A DNA stretch of 64,000 nt from Phycisphaera sp. GTDB lineage: Bacteria > Planctomycetota > Phycisphaerae > Phycisphaerales > UBA1924. Made by a program: the position numbers and the translations under genes. The notes beneath the pieces are model-generated. The model made no database searches. It was not told the DNA's origin and saw nothing but the letters and a program-made list of their open reading frames with translations. The stretch is taken from contig RHLH01000001.1 in assembly GCA_003712165.1 (NCBI GenBank), forward strand, positions 372,001 to 436,000. The letters run 5' to 3'. Shown here piece after piece: positions 54,195 through 61,745 of this stretch (the first letter of the stretch is position 1; each line of letters opens with the position of its first letter).

Positions 54195-54796
54195 CCGAGC
54201 CCCTGAAACAAGCCGAGGTCGAAGCACCTGAGGAAGCCGAGCGGTCGCTCACGGGTGTTGACATCGATCCGGCTAGCAACGAGATCAAGCTGCACACGTT
54301 CAGGACCTCACGCCTGATCGGCTCGCATCCAAATCTGATCGCGCGCGACGCAACACTTGAGACGTGCGATCTGCGCAACAGTGCGCTCATGGATCTGCGA
54401 GCATCTCGAGTCGTCCTGCGTGATTGTCAGCTGCTCGGCGTTGATGTTTCCGGCGCCACACTGCGCGATCTTGTGTGCATCAACTGCCAGATCAAGCTCG
54501 GGCGCGCGTTCGGCGTGAAGTTTGAGCGATGCTGGTTCGAGAACTGCGATCTCCGCGAGACCGAATTCGAGGAATCGCGTTTCGAGCGCATCGCGTTCCG
54601 GGGCTGCGATCTTCGGCAGGCCCGCTTGCTCCGCTCGCCGCTTCGGCACGTGGACTTCCGGGGCAGCAGGGTCGAGGGCATCGCGGTGGGACCCGAAGAA
54701 CTCCTCGGGGCGGTCATCACACCCGACCAGGCCGACACATTCGCGGCTGCGATGGGCCTTCGAGTGCTCCCAATGCCAGACGAGACAGCGGGTTAG
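54191..54796 (+). CDS. Pentapeptide-repeat protein coupled to gltX
   Basis: A 201-residue protein with a central block of A(D/N)LXX-type pentapeptide repeats (CDLRNSALMDLRASRVVLRDC, then ENCDLRETEFEESRFERIAF, GCDLRQARLLRS, VDFRGSRVEGIA) from about residue 50 to 170, forming a right-handed quadrilateral beta-helix. The end (GAVITPDQADTFAAAMGLRVL) is typical of cytosolic members. Relatives mimic DNA and protect gyrase, but most have no known role. The ATGA overlap with gltX predicts coordinated translation, so a link with tRNA charging is possible though unproven. Confidence 0.78.
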   Translation: MTEPLKQAEVEAPEEAERSLTGVDIDPASNEIKLHTFRTSRLIGSHPNLIARDATLETCDLRNSALMDLRASRVVLRDCQLLGVDVSGATLRDLVCINCQIKLGRAFGVKFERCWFENCDLRETEFEESRFERIAFRGCDLRQARLLRSPLRHVDFRGSRVEGIAVGPEELLGAVITPDQADTFAAAMGLRVLPMPDETAG

Positions 54797-54876
54797 GCGT
54801 TATTAGACGATTCAATATTGGTATTTGCAAGAATCGTTGGAACAATGACCTAGAATGCTAGGTTCCCCCAGGCCCA

Positions 54877-54915
54877 GTGCCACGGGTTTGACAGAGCCCG
54901 GGCACCAGGAAGGAG
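54877..54915 (+). promoter_or_regulatory. Leader hairpin beside the ribosome binding site of the Old Yellow Enzyme gene
   Basis: GTGCC-A-CGGG, a 10-base loop and CCCG-GGCAC form a 9-bp stem with one bulged A (54877-54905). AAGGAG follows at 54910-54915, 9 bases before the ATG. The hairpin could affect ribosome access; nothing more can be said. Confidence 0.35.
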
Positions 54916-54924
54916 ACCCGCCAG

Positions 54925-56037
54925 ATGTCATCACACACGAATCTGCTCAGCACCGTCTCGTTCGGCGAGATCGAATCACAGAACCGCGTCTTCATGGCTC
55001 CTCTGACCCGCTCGCGTTCGCAGCAGCCGGGCGATGTGCCGTGGGACCTCAACGCCGAGTACTACCGCCAGCGCGCAAGCTCGGGGTTGATCATCACCGA
55101 GGCGACACAGATCAGCCCGCAGGGCAAGGGCTACGCCTTCACGCCCGGCATCTACACAGATGAACAGATCCAGGGCTGGAAGAATGTCACCGATGCTGTC
55201 CACGAAGAGGGCGGCAAGATCTTCCTCCAGCTCTGGCACGTCGGCAGGATCAGCCACACCGATCTGCAGCCAGACGGCGCGACACCCGTTGCGCCCTCGG
55301 CGATCCGTGCGGAATCACAGACATACACGAGCAAGGAGTCGGGCATGGTTCCGGTCTCTGAGCCAAGAGCGCTCGACGCGAGCGAACTGCCGGGCATCGT
55401 CGAGCAGTTCCGTGTCGGCGCGCTGAACGCGAAGAAGGCCGGCTTTGACGGCGTCGAAATCCACGGCGCCAACGGTTACCTGCTCGATCAGTTCACCCGC
55501 GACGGTTCCAATCAGCGCACCGACAGCTACGGCGGGTCGGTCGCCAATCGGATCCGCTTGCCGCTCGAGGTCACGAGAGCCGTCGTCGAGGTCTTCGGTG
55601 CGGGCCGCGTCGGTTATCGCGTCAGCCCGCTCGGTTTGTTCAACGACATCAACGACTCGAATCCCGCCGAGACGTTCGGAGAACTTGCGACCGAGCTCGG
55701 AAAGCTCAAGCTCGCGTACATCCACGCCGTCGAGGCCTTCGCGGGAATGGTCCGCGACGACGAGAACGAGCGCGTGCACACAGTCGTCCGTGAAAGCTTC
55801 AAGAACGCGGGCGGCGGGATCTACGTCGGTAACGGCGGGCTCACGCCCGAGGACGCCGAAGAGCGCATCAGCGAGGGCAAGACCGACGCGGTCGCGTTCG
55901 GGACCTTGTACATCGGCAACCCAGACCTACCCGAGCGCATCGCGACAGACGGCCCGTACAACGACGCAGACCAGTCCACGTTCTACGGCGGTGACGCCAC
56001 GGGGTACACGGATTACCCGGCGATGGAAACTGTGTGA
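54925..56037 (+). CDS. Old Yellow Enzyme-family alkene reductase
   Basis: A 370-residue FMN-dependent NAD(P)H oxidoreductase that reduces activated C=C bonds and some nitro compounds. ATG 54925 has AAGGAG 9 bases upstream. NRVFMAPLTRSRS (FMN site), IFLQLWHVGRISH, GFDGVEIHGANGYLLDQF (His-Gly-Ala-Asn substrate site), RTDSYGGSVANRIRLPLEV and VAFGTLYIGNPDLPERI are the NemA/xenobiotic-reductase signatures. It is transcribed alone and is followed by a terminator at 56184-56221. Cytosolic; it may be a detoxification enzyme. Confidence 0.93.
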   Translation: MSSHTNLLSTVSFGEIESQNRVFMAPLTRSRSQQPGDVPWDLNAEYYRQRASSGLIITEATQISPQGKGYAFTPGIYTDEQIQGWKNVTDAVHEEGGKIFLQLWHVGRISHTDLQPDGATPVAPSAIRAESQTYTSKESGMVPVSEPRALDASELPGIVEQFRVGALNAKKAGFDGVEIHGANGYLLDQFTRDGSNQRTDSYGGSVANRIRLPLEVTRAVVEVFGAGRVGYRVSPLGLFNDINDSNPAETFGELATELGKLKLAYIHAVEAFAGMVRDDENERVHTVVRESFKNAGGGIYVGNGGLTPEDAEERISEGKTDAVAFGTLYIGNPDLPERIATDGPYNDADQSTFYGGDATGYTDYPAMETV

Positions 56038-56053
56038 TCTCTGTGATTATGAG

Positions 56054-56082
56054 TTGACTTGATTCCCGATTCTGTCGATACT
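56054..56082 (+). promoter_or_regulatory. Candidate promoter upstream of the sRNA/tRNA region
   Basis: TTGACT (56054-56059) and GATACT (56077-56082) are separated by 17 bases, near the sigma-70 consensus. It begins 17 bases after the reductase stop. Transcription would start near 56089. Confidence 0.45.
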
Positions 56083-56088
56083 CAAACC

Positions 56089-56221
56089 AAATGAAGTGCA
56101 CCCAATTGCAATCAAGCAGTAGTCAAAGCAGTCCCGATTGGGTCGCTGTGTGATTGTGCGTTGGTAAATGACTGACACACCATCAACCGGTTGGCCCTCG
56201 GGTCGGCCGGTTGTTCTTTTT
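56089..56221 (+). ncRNA. Candidate small RNA between promoter and terminator
   Basis: A stretch of about 130 bases runs from the candidate promoter to a strong terminator and holds no reading frame. ACCCAAT near the start can pair with ATTGGGT about 30 bases on, giving a first hairpin; the terminator stem is the second. It resembles no RNA family I know (no SRP, 6S or T-box core seen). It may instead be just the 3' end of the reductase message. Confidence 0.3.
56184..56221 (+). terminator. Intrinsic terminator ahead of the tRNA array
   Basis: CAACCGG and CCGGTTG form the outer 7-bp stem, extended inside by GGCCC/GGGTC, followed by TTCTTTTT. It ends 34 bases before the first tRNA, leaving little room for a separate tRNA promoter. 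Confidence 0.85.
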
Positions 56222-56254
56222 GCAACCCCCGGTCCGAGTCTGAGTTGATGGTTC

Positions 56255-56340
56255 GGAAGGTGAAGCGGCGAGGCAGCCGCCCCCGCCTCGAAAGCGGGCG
56301 GAGCACACCCGGGCTTGGGGTTCGAGTCCCCCATCTTCCT
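56255..56340 (+). tRNA. tRNA-Ser (CGA), 8/4 acceptor branch
   Basis: Reads UCG. Acceptor GGAAGGTG/CATCTTCC is 8 bp, T-stem GGGG/CCCC is 4 bp with loop TTCGAGT. Read as 7/5, the fifth T-stem pair would be a T-C mismatch. D-stem GCGGC/GCCGC is 5 bp with loop GAGGCA; U8 is absent. Anticodon loop CTCGAAA with a 5-bp GC stem. The variable region of 18 bases is long but only weakly paired. Discriminator is T; CCA is not encoded. Confidence 0.85.
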
Positions 56341-56347
56341 GACTGAT

Positions 56348-56433
56348 GGAACGAGAAGCGACGGAGGCGTCGCCAGCGCTTGGAATGCGCGCGAAGCCAG
56401 CGATGGCTTGGGGATCGTGCCCTCCTCGTTCCG
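56348..56433 (+). tRNA. tRNA-Ser (GGA), 8/4 acceptor branch, altered T-loop
   Basis: Reads UCC and UCU. Acceptor GGAACGAG/CTCGTTCC is 8 bp; T-stem GGGG/CCTC is 4 bp; T-loop is ATCGTGC, where the usual T54 and A58 are replaced by A and T, as if exchanged. D-stem GCGAC/GTCGC is 5 bp with loop GGAGGC. Anticodon loop TTGGAAT. The variable arm is a 6-bp stem AAGCCA/TGGCTT with a GCGA tetraloop. Discriminator is G, as in most serine tRNAs. Confidence 0.85.
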
Positions 56434-56438
56434 TGTTC

Positions 56439-56523
56439 GGATGGTGAAGCCGGGAGGACCGGCTGCCGCCTGCTAAGCGGTCAGCGCCCGACAGGGCGTG
56501 CGGTTCGAGTCCGTCGCCATCCG
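56439..56523 (+). tRNA. tRNA-Ser (GCU), 8/4 acceptor branch
   Basis: Reads AGC and AGU. Acceptor GGATGGTG/CGCCATCC is 8 bp (one T-G), T-stem GCGG/CCGT is 4 bp with loop TTCGAGT. D-stem GCCGG/CCGGC is 5 bp, possibly 6, with loop GAGGA. Anticodon loop CTGCTAA. The variable arm is a 6-bp stem GCGCCC/GGGCGT with loop GACA. Discriminator is G; CCA is not encoded. Confidence 0.88.
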
Positions 56524-56540
56524 CTTGATTGAGTTACGCC

Positions 56541-56624
56541 GGAGCGAGACGCGGCCTGGGGCCGTCATCGGCTTGAAACCGAACGGGGCCCGCCGGGCCT
56601 GGGGTTCGATTTCTCCTCGCTCCT
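56541..56624 (+). tRNA. tRNA-Ser (UGA), 8/4 acceptor branch
   Basis: Reads UCA and by wobble other UCN codons. Acceptor GGAGCGAG/CTCGCTCC is a perfect 8 bp; T-stem GGGG/TCTC is 4 bp (two G-T) with loop TTCGATT. D-stem GCGGC/GCCGT is 5 bp with loop CTGGG. Anticodon loop CTTGAAA. The variable arm is a 6-bp stem GGGCCC-type with a 3-base loop. Discriminator is T. It ends 36 bases before glnS. Confidence 0.87.
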
Positions 56625-56660
56625 GTTCGAGTTGTCACGACCGCCGGTGAAAGGACCAGG

Positions 56661-58478
56661 ATGCATCTATCATCGCCCATGCCCGATACCAACACCAATC
56701 CCGACGAGCCCAAAGCCGAGAGCCGGAACTTCATCGAGCAGATCGTCGACGCCGATATCGCGTCGGGGAAGTGGGGCGACGCGGGGGACCGGTCCGTCGT
56801 CGCCACCCGGTTCCCGCCCGAGCCCAACGGCTACCTCCACATCGGGCACGCCAAGAGCATCTGCCTGAACTCCGGGCTCGCCGAGCAGTTCGGGGGCACC
56901 TTCAAGCTCCGCTTCGACGACACGAACCCCGCCAAGGAAGAGCAGGAATACGTCGACTCGATCATCGGCGACGTCGAGTGGCTCGGCGCCCGGTGGGAGG
57001 GTGAGGTCCGCTTCGCTTCCGACTACTTCGGCCAGTTCTACGAGTGGGCCCGCGATCTGATCGCCAAGGGGCTCGCGTACGTCGACGAGCAATCACCAGA
57101 GCAGATCCGCAATAACAGAGGCAACGTCACCGAGCCGGGCGTCAACAGCCCGTTCCGCGACAGGCCCGCCGCGGAATCGCTCGACCTCTTTGCGCGCATG
57201 AAGGCCGGCGAGTTCGAGGACGGCTCCATGGTCCTCCGCGCCAAGATCGACATGGCGTCGCCCAACATGAACCTGCGCGACCCCGTGATGTACCGCGTGC
57301 TCAACGCGCACCACCACCGCACGGGTGACACGTGGCACATCTACCCCATGTACGACTGGGCGCACGGGCTGGAGGATTCGATCGAGGGCATCACGCACTC
57401 GATCTGCACGCTCGAGTTCGAGAACCACCGCCCGCTTTACGACTGGTTCATCGACGCGATCAACAAGGACCGCGGCGAGCCTATCCATCACCCCCAGCAG
57501 ATCGAGTTCGCCAGGCTCGAACCCACCTACATCATCACGAGCAAACGCTCGCTCAAGCTACTTGTTGACGAGAACCACGTCACGGGCTGGGACGACCCCC
57601 GCATGCCCACGATCAGCGGCCTGCGCCGCCGCGGCTTCACGCCCGAGTCGTTCCGCAGCTTCGCCAAGGCGACGGGCGTCACGAAGTACAAGGGCTCGCA
57701 CGACATCGGGCTGCTCGAGGCGGCGGTGCGCGACCATCTCAACACCGAGGCGCCAAGGCGCATGGCTGTGCTCGACCCGATCAAGGTCGTCATCACCAAC
57801 TGGGGCGAGCACGGCGACGAGAGCCGCATCGAGGAATTCAACGCGGTCAACAACCCCAACAACCCCGACGATGGATCACGCACGGTCACGTTTGGCAAAG
57901 AAATCTACATCGAGCGCGACGATTTCATGGAAGACCCGCCCAAGAAGTTCTTCCGCCTCGGGCCAGGCCGGGAGGTCAGGCTGCGCTACGCGTACTGGGT
58001 GACGTGCACCGACTTCATCAAGGACGACGCGGGCAATATCACCGAGATCCACTGCACCTACGATCCACAGACGAAGGGAGGCGAGAACCCACCACCCGAC
58101 GCCGAGGGCAAGGTGCGGAAGGTCAAAGGCACGATCCACTGGGTCGGCGCGCACGACGCGGTGGACGCTGAGGTCCGCCTGATCGATCGGCTCTTCACCG
58201 CCGAGCACCCCGCCAAGGCGCCCAAGGACGACGAAGGCGGCTGGAGCTTCATGGACAACCTCAACCCGGATTCGATGAAGGTCGTACGAAACGCGAAATT
58301 CGAGCCGGCGCTTGCAAGCAGGACGCCCAGCGAGTCTGCTTGGGCCGATGGCATCCGGCGCTACCAATTCGAGCGGCTGGGCTACTTCTGTGAAGATCGA
58401 GACAGTACACAGAGCAATCTCGTCTTTAACAGGACGGTTACATTGCGGGATTCATGGGCAAAGAACGCGGGAAAGTAA
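56661..58478 (+). CDS. glnS: Glutaminyl-tRNA synthetase
   Basis: GlnS charges tRNA-Gln directly. ATG 56661 has AAAGGA 6 bases upstream. The 605-residue product has TRFPPEPNGYLHIGHAKSI (HIGH motif, residues about 48-66), RFDDTNPAKEEQEYVDSI, the KMSKS-equivalent IITSKRSLKLLV, and the two beta-barrel anticodon-binding domains to the C-terminus (KVRKVKGTIHWV). It is somewhat longer than E. coli GlnS (554) owing to small insertions. It directly follows the serine tRNA array and may share its transcript. Cytosolic. Confidence 0.95.
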   Translation: MHLSSPMPDTNTNPDEPKAESRNFIEQIVDADIASGKWGDAGDRSVVATRFPPEPNGYLHIGHAKSICLNSGLAEQFGGTFKLRFDDTNPAKEEQEYVDSIIGDVEWLGARWEGEVRFASDYFGQFYEWARDLIAKGLAYVDEQSPEQIRNNRGNVTEPGVNSPFRDRPAAESLDLFARMKAGEFEDGSMVLRAKIDMASPNMNLRDPVMYRVLNAHHHRTGDTWHIYPMYDWAHGLEDSIEGITHSICTLEFENHRPLYDWFIDAINKDRGEPIHHPQQIEFARLEPTYIITSKRSLKLLVDENHVTGWDDPRMPTISGLRRRGFTPESFRSFAKATGVTKYKGSHDIGLLEAAVRDHLNTEAPRRMAVLDPIKVVITNWGEHGDESRIEEFNAVNNPNNPDDGSRTVTFGKEIYIERDDFMEDPPKKFFRLGPGREVRLRYAYWVTCTDFIKDDAGNITEIHCTYDPQTKGGENPPPDAEGKVRKVKGTIHWVGAHDAVDAEVRLIDRLFTAEHPAKAPKDDEGGWSFMDNLNPDSMKVVRNAKFEPALASRTPSESAWADGIRRYQFERLGYFCEDRDSTQSNLVFNRTVTLRDSWAKNAGK

Positions 58479-58509
58479 GCCGCTCGGAATCCGATAAACT
58501 TCGGTCGTC

Positions 58510-59103
58510 ATGACCAGCTACCGAGCCTGCTCAACCTGCGGCCTCGTCCACGACGTCCCGAGCGTTCCCGAGCGCCACGTTGCGCGGTGCACGCGCTGCG
58601 AGAGTGTGATCAGACACGGGTCGCATCCGGCTGCCGAGAGCCGGACCGCCGCGCTCGCTGCGGCTGCTCTGGTGCTCTACATCCCTGCGATCACGCTCCC
58701 TGTCATGACGCTCTCCAGGCTCGGGCACGAGTCCGTCGCGTCGATCTGGTCGGGCACGATCGGGCTGCTCGCCGAGCGCCACTACGTGATCGGGTTGACG
58801 ATCTTCTTCTTCTCGATCGCTGCACCGATCGCCAAGCTCGCGGCGCTCTTCGTGCTCAGCTACAGCGGGCGCCGGCTTTCTTGTTCTGCAAAGTCGATGA
58901 CCTACCACGTCGTCGAGTTCATCGGGCGGTGGGGGATGCTGGATGTGCTTCTGGTTGCGGTGCTCGTCGCGGCGGTCAAGCTGGGTGATCTCGTCCACGT
59001 CGCGCCGGGACCTGGCGTCGCGGTGTTCGGGCTCGTTGTGGTCCTGAGTATGCTCGCGTCGATCTCGTTCGATCCGCACGCGATCTGGGAGGAAGCCGAG
59101 TGA
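58510..59103 (+). CDS. pqiA: Single-domain PqiA-like membrane protein
   Basis: A 197-residue inner-membrane protein. The N-terminus has two CxxC zinc-ribbon knuckles (CSTCGL and CTRCES), followed by four membrane helices (about 46-66, 90-112, 133-150, 160-178), the fold of one PqiA half. E. coli PqiA has two such halves; only one is present. PqiA/LetA proteins work with MCE proteins in lipid transfer between membranes. The stop overlaps the next gene's GTG start, so the pair is coupled. Confidence 0.85.
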   Translation: MTSYRACSTCGLVHDVPSVPERHVARCTRCESVIRHGSHPAAESRTAALAAAALVLYIPAITLPVMTLSRLGHESVASIWSGTIGLLAERHYVIGLTIFFFSIAAPIAKLAALFVLSYSGRRLSCSAKSMTYHVVEFIGRWGMLDVLLVAVLVAAVKLGDLVHVAPGPGVAVFGLVVVLSMLASISFDPHAIWEEAE

Positions 59104-59978
59104 GCCAGACCCCCAAAGCCAAAGTCGAGAAAGCCCCAAAGCGCGCAAGCCTGCTCTGGGTGCTGCCCTTTGTTGCGCTGGCGGCGATCGTCGGCGTGCT
59201 GTTCGTCCAGGCGCACGCCGAGCGCGGGCCTCGCATCACGATCACATTCGCCGACGCCTCGGGTCTCGAGCCCGGTGCGGATCTGATCCACCGCGGGTTG
59301 CGCGTCGGAGTCGTCAGGACCGTTCAGCTCGACAAGAACCTCGAGAACGTCGTCGTTGTCGCCGAGCTCGCGCCGCATGCGGAGGGGCTCGCGGCCCAAG
59401 GCACTAGTTTCTGGATCGTGCGCCCAGAGGTGAGCCTCGATCGCGTGACGGGTCTGGAGACGATTCTGGGGCCGAGGTACATCGCGGTCCGCACGGGCGA
59501 CGAGCCCGGCTCACGCAAGCGGGTGTTCGAAGGGCTCAGCGAGTCTGTTCGTGCATCTGCAAATCTGGAAGACGCGGGTCTCCTGGTCCGTCTGCAGGCG
59601 CGCTCGGCGGGCGCGATCTCGGTCGGATCGGCGCTGCTCTACCGCAACATCCCGGTGGGTCAGGTCACGGGCATCAGGCTCACGGACAACGCGGTGCACG
59701 TCGAGATCGAAGCCGTCGTCGAGACGAGGTACGCCCCGCTCGTCCGCGACAACACGCGCTTCTGGGACGCGGGCGGCGTGGGCGTGGACTTCGGTATCTT
59801 CCGCGGCCTCTCGGTCGCCGCGGGCTCGCTCGACTCCGTCCTCCGCGGCGCGATCGGGTTTGCAACACCGACCAAAGCGGGCGACCCCGTCGAGCCCGGC
59901 CACGAGTTCGAGCTCGAGACGAGCGCGGACAACGACTGGCTCGACTGGAAACCCGAGATCGACATCAGCGCCGGTTGA
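59100..59978 (+). CDS. pqiB: Short PqiB-like MCE-domain protein
   Basis: A 292-residue periplasmic protein with one N-terminal membrane helix (about 18-38) and about two MCE domains (ITITFADASGLEPGADLIHRG..VGVVRTVQ and GAISVGSALLYRNIPVGQVTGIRL). E. coli PqiB has three MCE domains and about 546 residues, so this is a shortened form. MCE proteins form hexameric rings or tubes that move lipids across the periplasm. GTG start overlaps the pqiA stop (GTGA). No PqiC gene follows; the next gene is convergent. Confidence 0.85.
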   Translation: MSQTPKAKVEKAPKRASLLWVLPFVALAAIVGVLFVQAHAERGPRITITFADASGLEPGADLIHRGLRVGVVRTVQLDKNLENVVVVAELAPHAEGLAAQGTSFWIVRPEVSLDRVTGLETILGPRYIAVRTGDEPGSRKRVFEGLSESVRASANLEDAGLLVRLQARSAGAISVGSALLYRNIPVGQVTGIRLTDNAVHVEIEAVVETRYAPLVRDNTRFWDAGGVGVDFGIFRGLSVAAGSLDSVLRGAIGFATPTKAGDPVEPGHEFELETSADNDWLDWKPEIDISAG

Positions 59979-60509
59979 TTACTCGTCATCGACCTGTGTG
60001 ATCTCGACACCCAGCGCGGGACCGATCAACCTGTCACTCGCGGGCAAACCGGTTTCGAGCCAGATGCACAGACCGATCAGCACGGTGCTGATGACGGTGA
60101 GCGCCTGCATGCCAACCGGTCCGTTCCTGCCCAGGTATAGATCCCACGCGTACATATCTTGCGCCCAGCCCGAATAGCACTGCCAGAATCCCGGCGGGCT
60201 CGCCGCGGCTGCTTTCACCACCAGCACAACCGTGATCATGACCACAACTGTAGAGGCAACAAAGAACATTCTGCTGAGGGGCGGATTGCCGTGCGCCACC
60301 AGTGCGATAACCCACGCCAATAGACTCGCCGACACCATGAAACCGATCGGTGTGCAGAGGATATAACGCCAGAGCGCTGGCCTTGGCGGCTTGTCGTGGA
60401 TGTTCACGCCCCGCATGCGATCGAACCCGCAAACGACACACGTAGACTGTCCCATCCGGAGTGACTTGCCGCACTCCGGACATGGGCCGGGCGGTATAGT
60501 TGTGCTCAT
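59979..60509 (-). CDS. Zinc-ribbon membrane protein
   Basis: A 176-residue protein from ATG 60509. It begins with a zinc ribbon (CPECGKSLRMGQSTCVVCGFD), then has three or four membrane helices (about 48-68, 78-100, 135-155). It has no catalytic motif. The layout of a cytosolic zinc ribbon plus membrane helices resembles the N-terminal part of PqiA-like proteins but the helices differ. It converges with pqiB (stops are adjacent) and is divergent from the DUF1272 gene. I do not recognise a family. Confidence 0.65.
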   Translation of the reverse strand: MSTTIPPGPCPECGKSLRMGQSTCVVCGFDRMRGVNIHDKPPRPALWRYILCTPIGFMVSASLLAWVIALVAHGNPPLSRMFFVASTVVVMITVVLVVKAAAASPPGFWQCYSGWAQDMYAWDLYLGRNGPVGMQALTVISTVLIGLCIWLETGLPASDRLIGPALGVEITQVDDE

Positions 60510-60589
60510 AAAGTGAATCCCCCGATCCGTACTGTTCTTGGGATTCAGGTTGAGCTTCTTACGTTCTGCGAACAGGTGCGAGGTGTCGC

Positions 60590-60784
60590 GTGGCACTCGA
60601 AATGAAAGACAGATGCGAGCGGTGTGAGGTCAGGCTCGGGCACGGAGATGATGCCTTCATCTGTTCCTACGAATGCACGTTCTGTGTCAGCTGCACAAAC
60701 GAAATGCACCACGCCTGCCCCAACTGCGGCGGGGAACTGGTCAGCCGACCCAAAAGGGCGACTACAGAAAATCAGCCGGGCTGA
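60590..60784 (+). CDS. DUF1272 zinc-ribbon protein
   Basis: A 64-residue protein from GTG 60590 (ATG 60602 is possible). It carries CERC, CSYECTFCVSC and CPNCGGELVSRP, the cysteine pattern of the DUF1272 family, thought to bind zinc. The function is unknown. It lies 16 bases before the PfkB-kinase gene and may be co-transcribed. Confidence 0.85.
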   Translation: MALEMKDRCERCEVRLGHGDDAFICSYECTFCVSCTNEMHHACPNCGGELVSRPKRATTENQPG

Positions 60785-60799
60785 GACCTACACTCAACC

Positions 60800-61735
60800 A
60801 TGAGCTTAATTGTCACCGGAACAATCGGGATCGATACCGTCGAAACCCCTTCGGGCGAGACCCGCGAGGATATCCTCGGCGGTTCGTGTGCGTACTTCTC
60901 AGCCGCGGCACAGCACCACGGCAAGGTCAACATGGTTGCCGCCGTGGGCGATGACTTCCCCCAGGAGTACCGCGACACGCTCGACGGGTTCGCCAACATC
61001 GACCGCCGAGGCCTTGAGATCCGCAGCGGCTCCAAGACCTTCCGGTGGGGCGGCAAGTACCACGACAACATGGACCACCGCGACACCACGTTCACCGACC
61101 TGAACGTGCTCGAAGAAGCGCCGCCCGCGGTGCCCGATGAGTACAAGGACTCGCAGTACGTCTTCCTGGCCAACGGGCATCCCGCAGTTCAACTGGGCAT
61201 GCTCGAGCAGCTCCCGAATAGGAAGCTCGCCGTCGCGGACACGATGGACCTCTGGATCAACATCGCCCTCGACGATCTGAAGATCCTCGTCAGCAAGGTC
61301 GACGGGCTCGTCCTGAACTTCGACGAGGCCCAGCTGCTGACCGGCCATCAGAACACCGTCGCCGCGGCGAAGCACATCCTCGACATGGGCCCAAGCTTCG
61401 TCGTCGTCAAGAAGGGCGAGCACGGCTGCCTCTTCGTCATGCGCGACAACGAAGGCATCGGCATCGGGTCACTGCCCGCGTACCCCGCCGAGAAGGTCGT
61501 CGATCCGACCGGCGCGGGCGACAGCTTCGCGGGCGGCATGATGGGCTACCTCGCGCACGACCAGGGTGGAAAGCCCGAGTTCACGCTCGACCGTCTCAAA
61601 GCCGCGCTCGCGCACGGCACGGTCATGGCAAGCTTCACTATCGAGACGTTCTCGCTCGAGCGCCTGGCAAGCATCAGCACCGCGGACCTCGCCGAGCGTT
61701 TCGACGAGTTCGCCCGCATGCTCCGCGTGCACTGA
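60800..61735 (+). CDS. PfkB-family carbohydrate kinase
   Basis: A 311-residue kinase of the ribokinase/PfkB fold. GTIGIDTVETPSG and GGSCAYFSAAAQHHG near the start form the sugar site; VDPTGAGDSFAGGMMG near residue 235 is the second PfkB signature with the catalytic Asp. The sugar or nucleoside substrate cannot be told; the family covers ribokinase, fructokinase and adenosine kinase. The methyltransferase gene follows after 10 bases. Cytosolic. Confidence 0.88.
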   Translation: MSLIVTGTIGIDTVETPSGETREDILGGSCAYFSAAAQHHGKVNMVAAVGDDFPQEYRDTLDGFANIDRRGLEIRSGSKTFRWGGKYHDNMDHRDTTFTDLNVLEEAPPAVPDEYKDSQYVFLANGHPAVQLGMLEQLPNRKLAVADTMDLWINIALDDLKILVSKVDGLVLNFDEAQLLTGHQNTVAAAKHILDMGPSFVVVKKGEHGCLFVMRDNEGIGIGSLPAYPAEKVVDPTGAGDSFAGGMMGYLAHDQGGKPEFTLDRLKAALAHGTVMASFTIETFSLERLASISTADLAERFDEFARMLRVH

Positions 61736-61745
61736 GTACCAAACC

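Noticed and set aside
56255-56624. Reading the tRNAs as selenocysteine tRNAs because of the extended D-stem
   Set aside because: tRNA-Sec has an 8/5 branch of 13 pairs and a UCA anticodon. These have 12 pairs and four serine anticodons.
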